Assembly (NCBI RefSeq): GCF_009834365.1
Contig: NZ_CP041348.1
Location: forward strand, 1,174,501 to 1,238,500
Length of the DNA stretch: 64,000 bases
Source: Komagataeibacter xylinus
GTDB lineage: Bacteria > Pseudomonadota > Alphaproteobacteria > Acetobacterales > Acetobacteraceae
Direction of reading: 5' to 3'
Every line of letters starts with the position of its first letter. Within the stretch, counting starts at the first letter, position 1. The notes under the pieces are model-generated. The model worked only from the letters and a program-made list of their open reading frames with translations. It did no database searches and had not been told where the DNA came from. The position numbers and the translations under genes are program-made. Below are positions 18,136 to 26,356 of the stretch, piece after piece.

Positions 18136-18178
18136 TTTTGCACTGCACAATTGTCATGGTTATTTTGCACTGCACAAT
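18136..18178. repeat. Two 16 bp direct repeats upstream of the MATE gene
   Basis: TTTTGCACTGCACAAT occurs identically at 18136-18151 and 18163-18178, start to start 27 bp. They lie about 160 bp before the MATE gene in a markedly AT-rich stretch, and each contains the partial dyad GCACTGC. They look like operator sites for an unidentified regulator. Confidence 0.5.
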
Positions 18179-18338
18179 CAAATTTTATTATATACAGCAA
18201 TAGTAAGGTCATTTTGTGCCCTGCAGCAAAAACAGGGTGAGCAGGGGTCTTGTGCCCGGTTTCAATGCCCCGCATCATGGGGTGTGACCATGGCGGCACC
18301 GGCCAGGCCGCCCCCACTGCAGCAGACAGGACACCCGA

Positions 18339-19772
18339 ATGGGGGGACAACCCGCGACCCGACCAAAAGCCGCATTCTGCACAGGCAGCATTGTCCGCCA
18401 TGTGGTGGTCATGGCGGGTACGGGGGCCATTGGCCTGATGGCGGTGTTCCTTGTCGACCTGCTGAACCTTTTCTACATTTCGTGGCTTGGCAACCCGGCT
18501 CTGACGGCGGCCATCGGTTTTTCCAGCGTGATCAACTTCGTGCAGATCGCGGTCTCCATCGGGCTGTCGATTGGCATCGGGGCCATCACCGGCAGGCTGA
18601 TCGGCGCGGGCAAGATGGAACAGGCGCAGCGGGTCGCGTCATCCTTCGGCATTGTCATGCTCGGCTTCTGCCTGCTCATCGGGGTGTTCACCGCATGGCT
18701 CGCACCGCTCCTGCTGGCCCTGCTCGGGGCACATGGAGATGCGGCACGGCAGGGAACCACGTTCCTGCGCATCATCTCACCCGGCCTGCCGCTGATCGCA
18801 GCCGGCATGGGGTGCTCGGGCCTGCTGCGCGCCATCGGGGCTGCGCGCATTTCCATGAATGTGACGCTGATCGGCGCCATGATCTCGGCCATAGCCGACC
18901 CCGTGCTGATCGTAGTCCTCGGGCTGGGGCTGAAGGGGGCGGCAATCAGCACCATTCTCTCGCGCGGTATCGTGGCGCTGATGGGCTTTCGCTGCGCGCG
19001 CCGTCACGGCCTGCTGGCGTGGCCCGTGCGCACCCATGTCGTGGCCGACACAAAGCTGGTGGGACAGGTCGCCATGCCCGCCATCCTGACCAACCTGGCA
19101 ACGCCAGTGGGCAGCGTGTTCGTGACGCACGCCATGGCGGGGTTCGGACTGGCGGCAGTTGCGGGACAGGCGACCATCGAGCGGATCGTACCGGTGGCTT
19201 TCGCCTTTATCTTTGCCCTGACGGGATCGGTGGGGCCGATCATGTCGCAGAATCTTGGCGCGGGTAAACTCGACCGCGTGCGGGCGACGCTCGTGGCTTC
19301 GCTGTGGCTGGTGGCAGGCTGCGTGGCGCTGACATGGGCCATCCTGTTCCTTACCCAGGACCTGGTGGTGCGAGTATTTTCTGCGCAGGACACGGCAGCG
19401 ATGCTGATCCACCTGTTCTGTAACTGGACCATTGCAGGCTACGTGTTCATCGGCATGCTGTTCGTGGCCAATTCCGCCTTCAACAATCTGGGCCACCCGC
19501 TGTATTCCACGCTGTTCAACTGGGGGCGGGCGACACTGGGCACCATTCCGTTCGTGTGGATGGGCATGCGTTACGGACCGGGCGGCGTGCAGGTGGGGCA
19601 GGTGCTGGGCAGCGTGCTGTTCGGGTCCTGTGCCGTGCTCACCGCTTTTTCCGTAGTGCGGCGCCTGCACCCGGGTGATCAGGCCACGGAACAGGCCATG
19701 CCGGTCATTCCCCCACCCCAGACCGGCGAAGCGGGCCTGATCGAGCTCGACGAACTCGACCACTCGGCCTGA
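18339..19772 (+). CDS. MATE family efflux transporter
   Basis: Twelve-helix inner-membrane antiporter (477 aa) of the multidrug and toxin extrusion family. Two homologous halves are visible: GSIVRHVVVMAGTGAIGLMA with LVDLLNLFYISWLG near the start, and LVGQVAMPAILTNLATPVGS opening the second half. The segment ALTGSVGPIMSQNLGAGK is the usual MATE loop motif. The C-terminal 40 residues are polar and proline-rich. The ATG follows CAGGACA. Substrate cannot be told from sequence. Confidence 0.9.
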   Translation: MGGQPATRPKAAFCTGSIVRHVVVMAGTGAIGLMAVFLVDLLNLFYISWLGNPALTAAIGFSSVINFVQIAVSIGLSIGIGAITGRLIGAGKMEQAQRVASSFGIVMLGFCLLIGVFTAWLAPLLLALLGAHGDAARQGTTFLRIISPGLPLIAAGMGCSGLLRAIGAARISMNVTLIGAMISAIADPVLIVVLGLGLKGAAISTILSRGIVALMGFRCARRHGLLAWPVRTHVVADTKLVGQVAMPAILTNLATPVGSVFVTHAMAGFGLAAVAGQATIERIVPVAFAFIFALTGSVGPIMSQNLGAGKLDRVRATLVASLWLVAGCVALTWAILFLTQDLVVRVFSAQDTAAMLIHLFCNWTIAGYVFIGMLFVANSAFNNLGHPLYSTLFNWGRATLGTIPFVWMGMRYGPGGVQVGQVLGSVLFGSCAVLTAFSVVRRLHPGDQATEQAMPVIPPPQTGEAGLIELDELDHSA

Positions 19773-19814
19773 TTATCGGACCAAGGCTATCAGCGACGCA
19801 GGACAGGCTGCATG

Positions 19815-20456
19815 TCACGCGTAATGGAACCAGTCGATCACGGCAGAAAATGGGGGTGCTGCCGCATCGTGCCCCGAGACAATGGCCTGCCCATCAGTCA
19901 CCGGCCATTCAATGCCCAGAGTTGCGTCGTTCCAGCGCAGGCTGCGCGCGCAGCTATGGTCGGAGGGGGTCGTGCATTGGCAAAACACCTCCGTCTGGTC
20001 GGTCAATGTGCACAGACCGTTCAGGAAACCTGGCGGTATCCAGAACTGGCTGCCATTTTCGGCACTCAGGGTCACGCCCACCCATTGCCCGAACGTAGGC
20101 GAGCCCGTGCGCACATCCACCGCTACATCCCATATCGCCCCGCGCGTGCACCGCACCAGCCTGCCCTGGGCATGTGGCGCCACCTGGGCGTGAAGCCCCC
20201 GCACCATGTCCCTGTGCCGCCACAGGCTATAATGATCCTGCACGAAAGGGCTGACCATCCCGATCCGGGCCAGCAGGGCGGCAGGCCAGACCGGACTGGT
20301 CAAGCCCTGCTCGTGTTCCTGGCGGGGCGGGGTGAGCAAAAACAGGCCTTCAAGCGGCAGGGCCTCGACCTGGAGGGCGTGCCCCGCGCGCGTGCTGCCT
20401 GAAGCAGAAAAACCCGGCCGGGAACGGGCCTTGGGCTGCGTTCCCATTTTCAGCAT
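19815..20456 (-). CDS. RmlC-like (dTDP-4-dehydrorhamnose 3,5-epimerase family) protein, probably altered active site
   Basis: A 213-residue cupin resembling RmlC/RfbC. The segments MVRGLHAQVAPHAQGRLVR, RGAIWDVAVDVRTGSPTFG, GVTLSAENGSQFWIPPGF and SLRWNDATLGIEWP match the family in order. The Arg/His of RGLH and the Asp of RWND are kept. However, the stretch that normally reads YK.TD.Y is EVFCQCTTPSDHS, without tyrosine, and the usual His after WIPPGFA is Asn. No other rhamnose genes are near. It may be a diverged epimerase or a cupin with another substrate. Confidence 0.7.
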   Translation of the reverse strand: MLKMGTQPKARSRPGFSASGSTRAGHALQVEALPLEGLFLLTPPRQEHEQGLTSPVWPAALLARIGMVSPFVQDHYSLWRHRDMVRGLHAQVAPHAQGRLVRCTRGAIWDVAVDVRTGSPTFGQWVGVTLSAENGSQFWIPPGFLNGLCTLTDQTEVFCQCTTPSDHSCARSLRWNDATLGIEWPVTDGQAIVSGHDAAAPPFSAVIDWFHYA

Positions 20457-20762
20457 GCCCGCATGGTTCGGTAATTGGTTGAAGGGTGCATCACGGCCCC
20501 GCTCGCTGTCCGGTCTGATTATTTCATCATTGTGAAATGCAGTTTTAACGCAGCATCGGTTACGAACCGATTAAGAGTGTGCCTTGAAATAACTATATGA
20601 TATTAAATAATAAAATTTCTTGAATGCTGCTTTTTTCAAAAAAAGGCGGCGGTATCTGAAACTTTTTCAGAATTTAAGAACGCATAAAGCCCTCATGCAG
20701 AACATGAAGGCACTGACGCGGTCATCAATAAATAAAATGTGGGGGTTACCAGATAAGGAATC
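20457..20762. other. Gene-free spacer, AT-rich, with a partial repeat copy
   Basis: No credible reading frame. The middle (about 20540-20720) is AT-rich and contains a degenerate single-hairpin copy of the window's dispersed repeat. The right end immediately borders the 3' end of tRNA-Ala. Confidence 0.6.
20612..20669. repeat. Dispersed palindromic repeat, degenerate single-hairpin copy
   Basis: GCTGCTTTTTTCAAA paired with AAAAGGCGGC forms the GC-tipped hairpin of the family, between remnants of the ends (AAAATTTCTTG and GAAACTTTTT). The second hairpin is missing. Confidence 0.55.
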
Positions 20763-20838
20763 TGGTGGAGCCAAGGGGAGTCGAACCCCTGACCTCCTGA
20801 ATGCCATTCAGGCGCTCTCCCAACTGAGCTATGGCCCC
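20763..20838 (-). tRNA. tRNA-Ala (anticodon GGC)
   Basis: 76 nt with encoded CCA. The acceptor stem GGGGCCA/TGGCTCC closes with one G-U. The D arm is GCTCAGTTGGGAGAGC, the anticodon stem-loop is CCTGA-ATGGCAT-TCAGG with GGC at the anticodon, and the T arm is CAGGGGTTCGACTCCCCTT. Confidence 0.97.
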
Positions 20839-20935
20839 ACTGTTCCGACGGTGCAGGCCATCTGCATGGCCTCCGTAGTCCGGTGACGGGGGTATAACCG
20901 CAAGCGCAGGGCGATGCAACCCCCCTTTATTCGAT

Positions 20936-21580
20936 TCAGGGCAAGATAATGCCCTGCCTGCGCAGGGCCGCGAGCAGGGGCAGCAGCGGCAGGCCCATAA
21001 TGGCCGACTGTTCGCCCTCAATGCGGTCGAAAAGCAGGATCCCGCGCCCTTCAAGCCGGTAGCACCCCACACAGGACAGGATCGCCTCGCCCTCGGCTGC
21101 CAGATACCATGCCAGAAAGGAATCGCTGAACGCGCGCATATGCAGCATGGGGCAGGCGACATGGTGCCAGACCTCACGGCCATCATGCAGCAGGCATACA
21201 GCCGTATGCAGCACATGCGCGCGACCCCGCAGGCGCAGCAACTGCGCGCGGGCCGTGCTGCGGTCTTCGGGCTTGTCGAACCATTCCTCCCCGCAGGACA
21301 GGATCTGGTCCGCGCCAATCACCACCGTGCCCGGTGCAGCCTGAACCGCACGGGCCTTGGCGCGGGCAAGCGCAAGGGCTGCAGCACTGGCATCATGCCC
21401 ACCCGCACGCATGGCCGTGCGAATGGCGTGTTCATCTACATCCGCCGCCATGAACCGGGCCGCCAGCCCCGCCGATTCCACCAATGCGCGCCGTGCAGCC
21501 GAGCGGCTGGCAAGTACTATCGGTGGCGACTCCACCTGTAATGGGGCGGTCTTTAGTACTAAACTGGAGTCGTCTGGCAT
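20936..21580 (-). CDS. maf: Maf family nucleotide pyrophosphatase
   Basis: House-cleaning phosphatase of the Maf/YhdE family (214 aa), hydrolysing non-canonical or pyrimidine nucleoside triphosphates. The conserved ASRSAARR motif (S-R-S-x-R-R type) lies near residue 25. ARAKA precedes the VVIGADQIL segment with its catalytic Asp. SCVGCYRLEGRGILLFDRIEGE and IMGLPLLPLL form the conserved C-terminal part. The ATG at 21580 follows GGAGAG. Lying divergent from hemE, it matches the gene order at the replication origin of several alphaproteobacteria. Confidence 0.9.
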   Translation of the reverse strand: MPDDSSLVLKTAPLQVESPPIVLASRSAARRALVESAGLAARFMAADVDEHAIRTAMRAGGHDASAAALALARAKARAVQAAPGTVVIGADQILSCGEEWFDKPEDRSTARAQLLRLRGRAHVLHTAVCLLHDGREVWHHVACPMLHMRAFSDSFLAWYLAAEGEAILSCVGCYRLEGRGILLFDRIEGEQSAIMGLPLLPLLAALRRQGIILP

Positions 21581-21966
21581 CGCGCTCTCCGTACTGCGGA
21601 AGTGAAACATTTAATTCGGGGCTCTGGAGTACTGGGGTACATGGGGACAGTACTCCAAACAATTCTGTGCCGTACCGAGTACCGTGGACAACGTGTACCC
21701 GCCCCATTCCGGTGAGTTGTACACAGCCTTGTGTCGGTACATCCGGGATAACTTTCCGACTCCGTGAGAAACCTTGGAGTCGGAAACGGTACACACTGTG
21801 GGGAAAACGGGGTACATTTTCGGAAACATGGGTACCCCGTGATCCACAGCACTAAAAGTACATCAAGAAATTTCTTTCTCTTTTCTTTTATTGTTTTGAA
21901 AGGGGCGCGCGCGTTGCGCCCTGCCCGCTATCCGTCGGCCCGAAAGTACGAGATAGTCCGGCCACA
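21581..21966. other. oriC: Putative chromosomal replication origin (oriC) between maf and hemE
   Basis: A gene-free, highly structured spacer. It contains TGATCCACA (21840-21848), which is the Caulobacter origin G-box form of the DnaA box. Looser DnaA-like nonamers are TTGTCCACG (minus, 21683-21691), TTGTACACA (21717-21725) and TTCCCCACA (minus, 21797-21805). Perfect inverted repeats lie at 21626-21657 (10 bp arms), 21753-21786 (11 bp arms, each arm holding GANTC) and 21807-21840 (9 bp arms). An AT-rich tract (21853-21900) could be the unwinding element. Neighbours hemE and maf flank the origin in other alphaproteobacteria. Confidence 0.6.
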
Positions 21967-21987
21967 ATGAAACAGAACGACGGATCG

Positions 21988-23049
21988 ATGACAGAAACAC
22001 GCAAACCCCTGCTCGCCACCCTGATGGGAGAGGCGACCTGGCCCCCTCCGGTATGGCTGATGCGGCAGGCGGGCCGGTTCCTGCCGGAATTCCGGGCATT
22101 GCGTGAAAAGGCTGATTTCATAACACGCTGCATGACCCCCGACATGGCGGTCGAGATCACGCTGCAGCCCATCCGCCGTTTCGGCATGGATGGGGCCATC
22201 CTGTTCTCCGATATCCTGATCCTGCCCTGGGCCATGGGGCAGTCGCTGGAATTCGTGCCCGGCAGGGGGCCTGTTCTGGGGGCCGTGCGCTCACAGGCCG
22301 ATCTCGACCGGCTTGATCCAGGCCGGGTGGCGCAGGCGGTCGAACCGGTCATGCAGACACTGCGCAGGCTGCGGGCCATTGTCGATGGGCCGGAAGCAAT
22401 CGGCCCGGCCCGACCGGGACAGGTAACGCTGATCGGGTTCGCGGGCGCGCCATTTACGGTGGCGTGCTACATGGTGGAAGGCCATGGCTCGCGTGAGTTC
22501 GAGGAAACCCGCAAACTCGCCTATACCGACCCTGCGTTTTTCGATCGTCTGATCGATCTGCTCACCACCTCCACGGCGGATATGCTGTGCGACCAGATCG
22601 AGGCGGGGGCCGAGGCGGTCATGCTGTTCGATAGCTGGTCGGGCCTGCTGCCGCCCTCGCAGTTCCGCAAGCACGTGATTGAACCGGCCAAGCGCATCAC
22701 CGCCATCATCAACGCCCGCCATCCCGGCGTGCCGGTCATTGGTTTCCCCCGTCTGGCGGGGCTGATGGCGGTTGAATACGGGCGTGAAACCGGCGTGAAC
22801 GCAATGGCGCTCGATACCGGGGCGGACATGAAGGCCGTGGCCGACAAAGTACCCGGCACGCTGGTGCTGCAGGGCAATCTCGACCCGATCCGCGTTCTGG
22901 CTGGCGGCGAAGGCATGCGTGCGGAAGCGCGTGCCATCCGCGATGCCATGAAGGGACGCCCGCATGTGTTCAACCTTGGCCACGGCGTTATTCCCACCAC
23001 GCCGCCCGAGCATGTGGGCGACCTGATCAAGACTATCAGGGAGGTCTGA
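21988..23049 (+). CDS. hemE: Uroporphyrinogen decarboxylase HemE
   Basis: Cytosolic enzyme converting uroporphyrinogen III to coproporphyrinogen III in haem synthesis. The N-terminal signature PVWLMRQAGRFLPEFRALRE and the second signature GFAGAPFTVACYMVEG are present, with the active Asp in ILFSDILILP. The C-terminal NLGHGVIPTTPPEHV segment is typical. The frame is open seven codons further to an ATG at 21967; I prefer 21988 because the protein then starts MTETRKPLLATL. Its start lies at the edge of the putative origin. A HAD phosphatase gene and hemJ follow closely. Confidence 0.95.
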   Translation: MTETRKPLLATLMGEATWPPPVWLMRQAGRFLPEFRALREKADFITRCMTPDMAVEITLQPIRRFGMDGAILFSDILILPWAMGQSLEFVPGRGPVLGAVRSQADLDRLDPGRVAQAVEPVMQTLRRLRAIVDGPEAIGPARPGQVTLIGFAGAPFTVACYMVEGHGSREFEETRKLAYTDPAFFDRLIDLLTTSTADMLCDQIEAGAEAVMLFDSWSGLLPPSQFRKHVIEPAKRITAIINARHPGVPVIGFPRLAGLMAVEYGRETGVNAMALDTGADMKAVADKVPGTLVLQGNLDPIRVLAGGEGMRAEARAIRDAMKGRPHVFNLGHGVIPTTPPEHVGDLIKTIREV

Positions 23050-23052
23050 GCC

Positions 23053-23766
23053 ATGCTGCCCTCCGCCCTGCGCCCCGATGGCGCGCTCAGGCTGGTCATT
23101 TTCGATTGTGATGGCGTGCTGATCGATAGCGAAGGCCCGTCATGCCGCATGATCGCCCGCACCCTGCGCGAGTATGGCACCGAGATCAGCGATGAAGACG
23201 CCGTGCACCGGTTTGCAGGCCACGCCCTGACCGCGCTCAAGCACGAGATCGAGGATGCGGAGGGCATAAAGCTGCCTGCTGACTGGCCCGCCCGGATGCA
23301 GCGCAATCTCGTTACCCTCATGCGCGATGAGGCGGAAACCATCGAGGGCGCGCCCGCCATGCTGCGCGGTGTGGCGAAGCTGGGTCTGCCCTACCGTATT
23401 GGCTCCAATTCCTCGGTAGAGGAAATGGAGGCCAAATTCGGTCGCACCGGACTCGATGCGCTGATTGCGCCCGCCAACATTCACTCCGCGCGTGACATGG
23501 GCCAGCCAAAGCCGGACCCGGCGGTCTATCTGGCGGCAGCAAAACAGCAGGGTGTGCCGGCGGAATGCTGCATTGTGCTGGAAGATACCGATACTGGCGC
23601 CCGTGCGGCGCAGGCCGCGGGCATGGGCTGCGTGCTGCTGCGCGCGCCCGACCTGCCGGCACCCAAATGGCCGGGGCTGCTGCGGATCGCGCATCTGGAT
23701 GAGTTCGTGCCGCTGCTCGCGCGCATCCTGGCCAGCCACAAACAGGCGGGTCACTTGAATGGGTAG
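23053..23766 (+). CDS. HAD-superfamily hydrolase, subfamily IA
   Basis: Phosphatase of the phosphoglycolate phosphatase/beta-phosphoglucomutase-like group (237 aa). Motif I is VIFDCDGVLIDSE with the nucleophile Asp and general acid Asp. Motif II is the Ser in IGSNSS, motif III is the Lys in GQPKPDP, and motif IV is VLEDTDTGARAAQAAGM. A helical cap lies between motifs I and II. It is three bases after hemE and overlaps hemJ by 8 bp, so it is part of the haem operon, but the substrate is unknown. Confidence 0.85.
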   Translation: MLPSALRPDGALRLVIFDCDGVLIDSEGPSCRMIARTLREYGTEISDEDAVHRFAGHALTALKHEIEDAEGIKLPADWPARMQRNLVTLMRDEAETIEGAPAMLRGVAKLGLPYRIGSNSSVEEMEAKFGRTGLDALIAPANIHSARDMGQPKPDPAVYLAAAKQQGVPAECCIVLEDTDTGARAAQAAGMGCVLLRAPDLPAPKWPGLLRIAHLDEFVPLLARILASHKQAGHLNG

Positions 23767-24208
23767 CGCCCTCATTCCCTTCATGCTGTGGCTCAAGGCA
23801 TTCCACATCATGTCATTCATTGCGTGGATGGCGGGGCTGTTCTACCTGCCGCGCCTGTTCGTCTATCACTGTCAGGTCGTGGCCGGTTCACCGGAATCAG
23901 CCCGCTTCAAGGTGATGGAATACAAGCTGCTGCGCTTCATCATGGCGCCTGCCATGATCAGCACCTTCGTGTTTGGCGGGCTGCTGGCCGCCATACCGGG
24001 GGTGATCGACTGGCATGCGGGGTGGTGGCTGGTCAAGCTGGCCTGCGTGCTCGCCATGGCGGGCTTTCAGGGGGCGTGCGGGCGGTGGCGGCGTGACTTC
24101 GCCCATGATCGCAATATGCGGCCCGAACGCTTCTACCGCATGGCCAATGAAGTGCCGACCGTGCTGATGATGGTCATCGTCATAATGGTGGTGGTCCGCC
24201 CGTTCTGA
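23759..24208 (+). CDS. hemJ: Protoporphyrinogen oxidase HemJ
   Basis: Four-helix membrane protein (149 aa) that oxidises protoporphyrinogen IX to protoporphyrin IX. WLKAFHIMSFIAWMAGLFYL carries the conserved His, YLPRLFVYH the next family motif, and KLLRFIMAPAMI the conserved Lys/Arg region. The RMANEVPTVLMMVIVIMVVV end is also typical. Lying with hemE strengthens the call. HemJ is the usual enzyme for this step in alphaproteobacteria lacking HemG or HemY. Confidence 0.92.
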   Translation: MGSALIPFMLWLKAFHIMSFIAWMAGLFYLPRLFVYHCQVVAGSPESARFKVMEYKLLRFIMAPAMISTFVFGGLLAAIPGVIDWHAGWWLVKLACVLAMAGFQGACGRWRRDFAHDRNMRPERFYRMANEVPTVLMMVIVIMVVVRPF

Positions 24209-24238
24209 ACCGATCAGGCGGACCCGCTCAGGCGTGGA

Positions 24239-24676
24239 TCAGAGCAGGGACTTGCCCTGCTTGAGCACCGCGTTGCACACCTTGGTGGTGACCTTCTGCT
24301 TGAGGTTGCCCTTCAGCGTGGCGAGCGAGAAGGTATTGCCATTGCCGGTATCAAGAACGCCGTTCTGACCGTTGGAATACTGGCTGCTCGAGGTATCGAG
24401 CCCGGCCTTCTGCTTGAGAGAGGACAGCAGGGTGGAGGGGCTGTTGCCCTGCAGGTAGTTGTTCTGCACGCAGTAGCTCAGCAGGCCCGTGACGTTGGAA
24501 GGAGCCAGCGAGGACACGGAGGGCATGCTCATGCCACTGCCCGACAGCAGGCTGGATGCGTTACCACCCAGGCCACCGAGCCCGCCAAAGCCTTCTGCAT
24601 GTGCCGGGGCGGCTGCGAGGGCTGCGGTCAGGGGCAGGGCGGCGAGAAGTGCCAGGAAACGGTTCGATTTTTTCAT
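24239..24676 (-). CDS. DUF2501 (YjjA-like) secreted protein
   Basis: A 145-residue exported protein with signal peptide (cleavage near APAHA-EG), then a Gly/Ser-rich stretch (about 28-60). The conserved part holds LLSYCVQNNYLQG, a QYSNGQNGVLDTGNGNTFSL segment and a C-terminal KVCNAVLKQGKSLL. Two cysteines probably form a disulfide. This matches the DUF2501/YjjA family of periplasmic proteins with no defined role. A second, more diverged member lies at 45829-46224. Confidence 0.8.
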   Translation of the reverse strand: MKKSNRFLALLAALPLTAALAAAPAHAEGFGGLGGLGGNASSLLSGSGMSMPSVSSLAPSNVTGLLSYCVQNNYLQGNSPSTLLSSLKQKAGLDTSSSQYSNGQNGVLDTGNGNTFSLATLKGNLKQKVTTKVCNAVLKQGKSLL

Positions 24677-24768
24677 GTGAATATTAACTCCTGAAAATGC
24701 GGTCCGAGTAAAAAAGCAGGGCCCGTGCTCTCATTATAGGCCGCACGGCGGTGGCGGGGATAGCCTGC

Positions 24769-25089
24769 TTACATCGGTGAGGTGAGCAGCATGTACTCAA
24801 GCTGTCGCATGAGTGGCACCACCACGTACTGGATCAGCAGCAGCAGGACCAGCGGGCTGAAATCCATGTTGCCAAAATCGGGCAGCACCCTGCGGATGGG
24901 GCGCAGCACCGGTTCGGTCATGCGATACAGGAAATTGCCGATATTCCATACGATCTGGTTGCGCTGGTCGAGAATGCCGAAGGCCAGCAGGAAGCTGAAC
25001 AGGCACGAGACCAGCACCACATAGGTATAAAGCTGTATCAGTTCAGCCAGCAGGCTAAAGATTATGGGGATCAACGGGCCAACTTTCAT
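24769..25089 (-). CDS. YggT family membrane protein
   Basis: Small inner-membrane protein (106 aa) of the YggT family, implicated elsewhere in septation or osmotic tolerance. It has two main hydrophobic segments (LIQLYTYVVLVSCLFSFLLA and FSPLVLLLLIQYVVVPLM) and the motif YRMTEPVLRPIRRVLPDFGN between them. The frame is open to 25182, but the ATG at 25089 gives the usual family start. No operon partner is evident. Confidence 0.85.
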   Translation of the reverse strand: MKVGPLIPIIFSLLAELIQLYTYVVLVSCLFSFLLAFGILDQRNQIVWNIGNFLYRMTEPVLRPIRRVLPDFGNMDFSPLVLLLLIQYVVVPLMRQLEYMLLTSPM

Positions 25090-25233
25090 AGGTGACGACA
25101 CACGGGAATCTAGTGTTGTCAGGGGGCGCATACAACTGCCGTGAACCGCCAGTTCATTGCACGAAATGATATGGGGCCCCAAATTTGGCCTTGACTTGCG
25201 CCCGTTGCAGGTTATCTATCGCGCGAGGATTGT

Positions 25234-25309
25234 GGGGCTGTAGCTCAGATGGGAGAGCGCCTCGTTCGCAATGAGGAGGTCAGGGGTTCGATTCCCCTCA
25301 GCTCCACCA
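25234..25309 (+). tRNA. tRNA-Ala (anticodon CGC)
   Basis: 76 nt with encoded CCA. The acceptor stem is GGGGCTG/CAGCTCC, the D arm GCTCAGATGGGAGAGC, and the anticodon stem-loop CCTCG-TTCGCAA-TGAGG with CGC. The T arm is CAGGGGTTCGATTCCCCTC. Confidence 0.96.
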
Positions 25310-25347
25310 CGATCCCCCCTGATTTCATGAAAATTGCAGTAACCCGT

Positions 25348-25704
25348 TCAGGCCTCCGTGTCGCCCAGTCCGGCTGTGGCGAGCAGTTCGATCTCGGCCA
25401 GCTGGCCCGGCTGTTCAAACTCCTTGACCAGGCGCAGCGTTGTGGCGGGGCAGGTGCGGCCGAAGAGGTCGTTGAGTAGTGGAAAACAGGCGGCAAATCC
25501 TGCCGTGTCGTGCAGCATGAAGATGATGCGCGTGACGTTCTGCGCCCCCATGCCCTGACTGGCCAGCTGCTCCATGCCCATCACCAGTGCCTGGCGGATC
25601 TGGCCGAACAGTTCAGGGGGGAAGCCACCGGTCTGCGCGTTGATCCCGGTCAGATGCCGGAGGTGAAGTTCGGGCTGCGGGCGCAACGACGTGTTTTCTT
25701 CCAT
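25348..25704 (-). CDS. RidA (YjgF/YER057c/UK114) family protein
   Basis: A 118-residue protein of the RidA enamine/imine deaminase superfamily. Family segments are HLTGINAQTGG, QIRQALVMGMEQLASQGMG, VTRIIFMLHD and the ending LVKEFEQPGQLAEIELLATA. The Arg that binds substrate carboxylates in RidA proper is replaced in the corresponding R-V/I region, where the sequence reads CPATTLRLV. It may therefore belong to a RidA subgroup with a different substrate. It stands alone on the minus strand, divergent from hprK. The start could also be at 25719. Confidence 0.75.
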   Translation of the reverse strand: MEENTSLRPQPELHLRHLTGINAQTGGFPPELFGQIRQALVMGMEQLASQGMGAQNVTRIIFMLHDTAGFAACFPLLNDLFGRTCPATTLRLVKEFEQPGQLAEIELLATAGLGDTEA

Positions 25705-25790
25705 ATGTAAAAGAATCATGAAGTCGCCATGTTTTGTCCATAAAAATTTTTCCTTTCCCGAAACAACGCCCTGTCCGGTAAAGCACGGAC

Positions 25791-26234
25791 ATGAACGCTG
25801 CCCTCCACATCCATGCCTCCTGTGCCGCGCGCGGTGCGCAGGGCGTCATGCTCATGGGGCCATCGGGGTCGGGCAAGTCGGACCTGCTGCTGCGCCTGAT
25901 CGATGCGGGCTATGCCCTTGTAGCCGATGACCAGGTCTGCCTGCACGCGGGGTGGGCCAGCCCGCCTCCCGCCCTTGCGGGCTTGCTCGAGGTGCGCGGC
26001 ATCGGCATCATCCGCATGGCGTGGCAGAAGCGGGTGCGGGTGGTGGCCCTTGCAAGGCTGGTGGCGCCGCCCGATTATGCACCCCGCCTGCCACCGGCAC
26101 CCGAACCCGATGCGCTGACCGGCGTGCCCGCGTTCCGCCTCGACCCGGCCCAGCCCTCGGCCGTGGCGCGCGTGGGGCTGATCCTTGACTGCGTTGCCGG
26201 ACGCAGCCAATTGCTGGATGAAAGACAGATGTGA
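25791..26234 (+). CDS. hprK: HPr kinase/phosphorylase, short alphaproteobacterial form
   Basis: Kinase that phosphorylates Ser of HPr; short form (147 aa) lacking the N-terminal domain of the Gram-positive enzyme, as is normal for alphaproteobacteria. The Walker A loop is GPSGSGKSDLLLRL (near residue 25). VADDQVCL follows, and LLEVRGIGI is the family signature. It heads the cluster hprK-rapZ-EIIA-HPr-EI, which together would tune HPr phosphorylation. Confidence 0.88.
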   Translation: MNAALHIHASCAARGAQGVMLMGPSGSGKSDLLLRLIDAGYALVADDQVCLHAGWASPPPALAGLLEVRGIGIIRMAWQKRVRVVALARLVAPPDYAPRLPPAPEPDALTGVPAFRLDPAQPSAVARVGLILDCVAGRSQLLDERQM

Positions 26235-26356
26235 TGCGGCTGCCACTTTCCATGATTGCCCTTTCGGGGGAGAATGGGTTCAGGAAAAGGTTTCGATCCC
26301 GCCATGATACAGCGATCTGTCACCCGGCAAATGGCTGAGAGAAGTCAGGGTTTTGC

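Noticed and set aside
21611..21855. Overlapping short frames in the maf-hemE spacer
   Set aside because: Cys/Tyr/Thr-rich products without family resemblance arise from the GTAC-rich palindromes; the region reads as origin or regulatory DNA, not genes.
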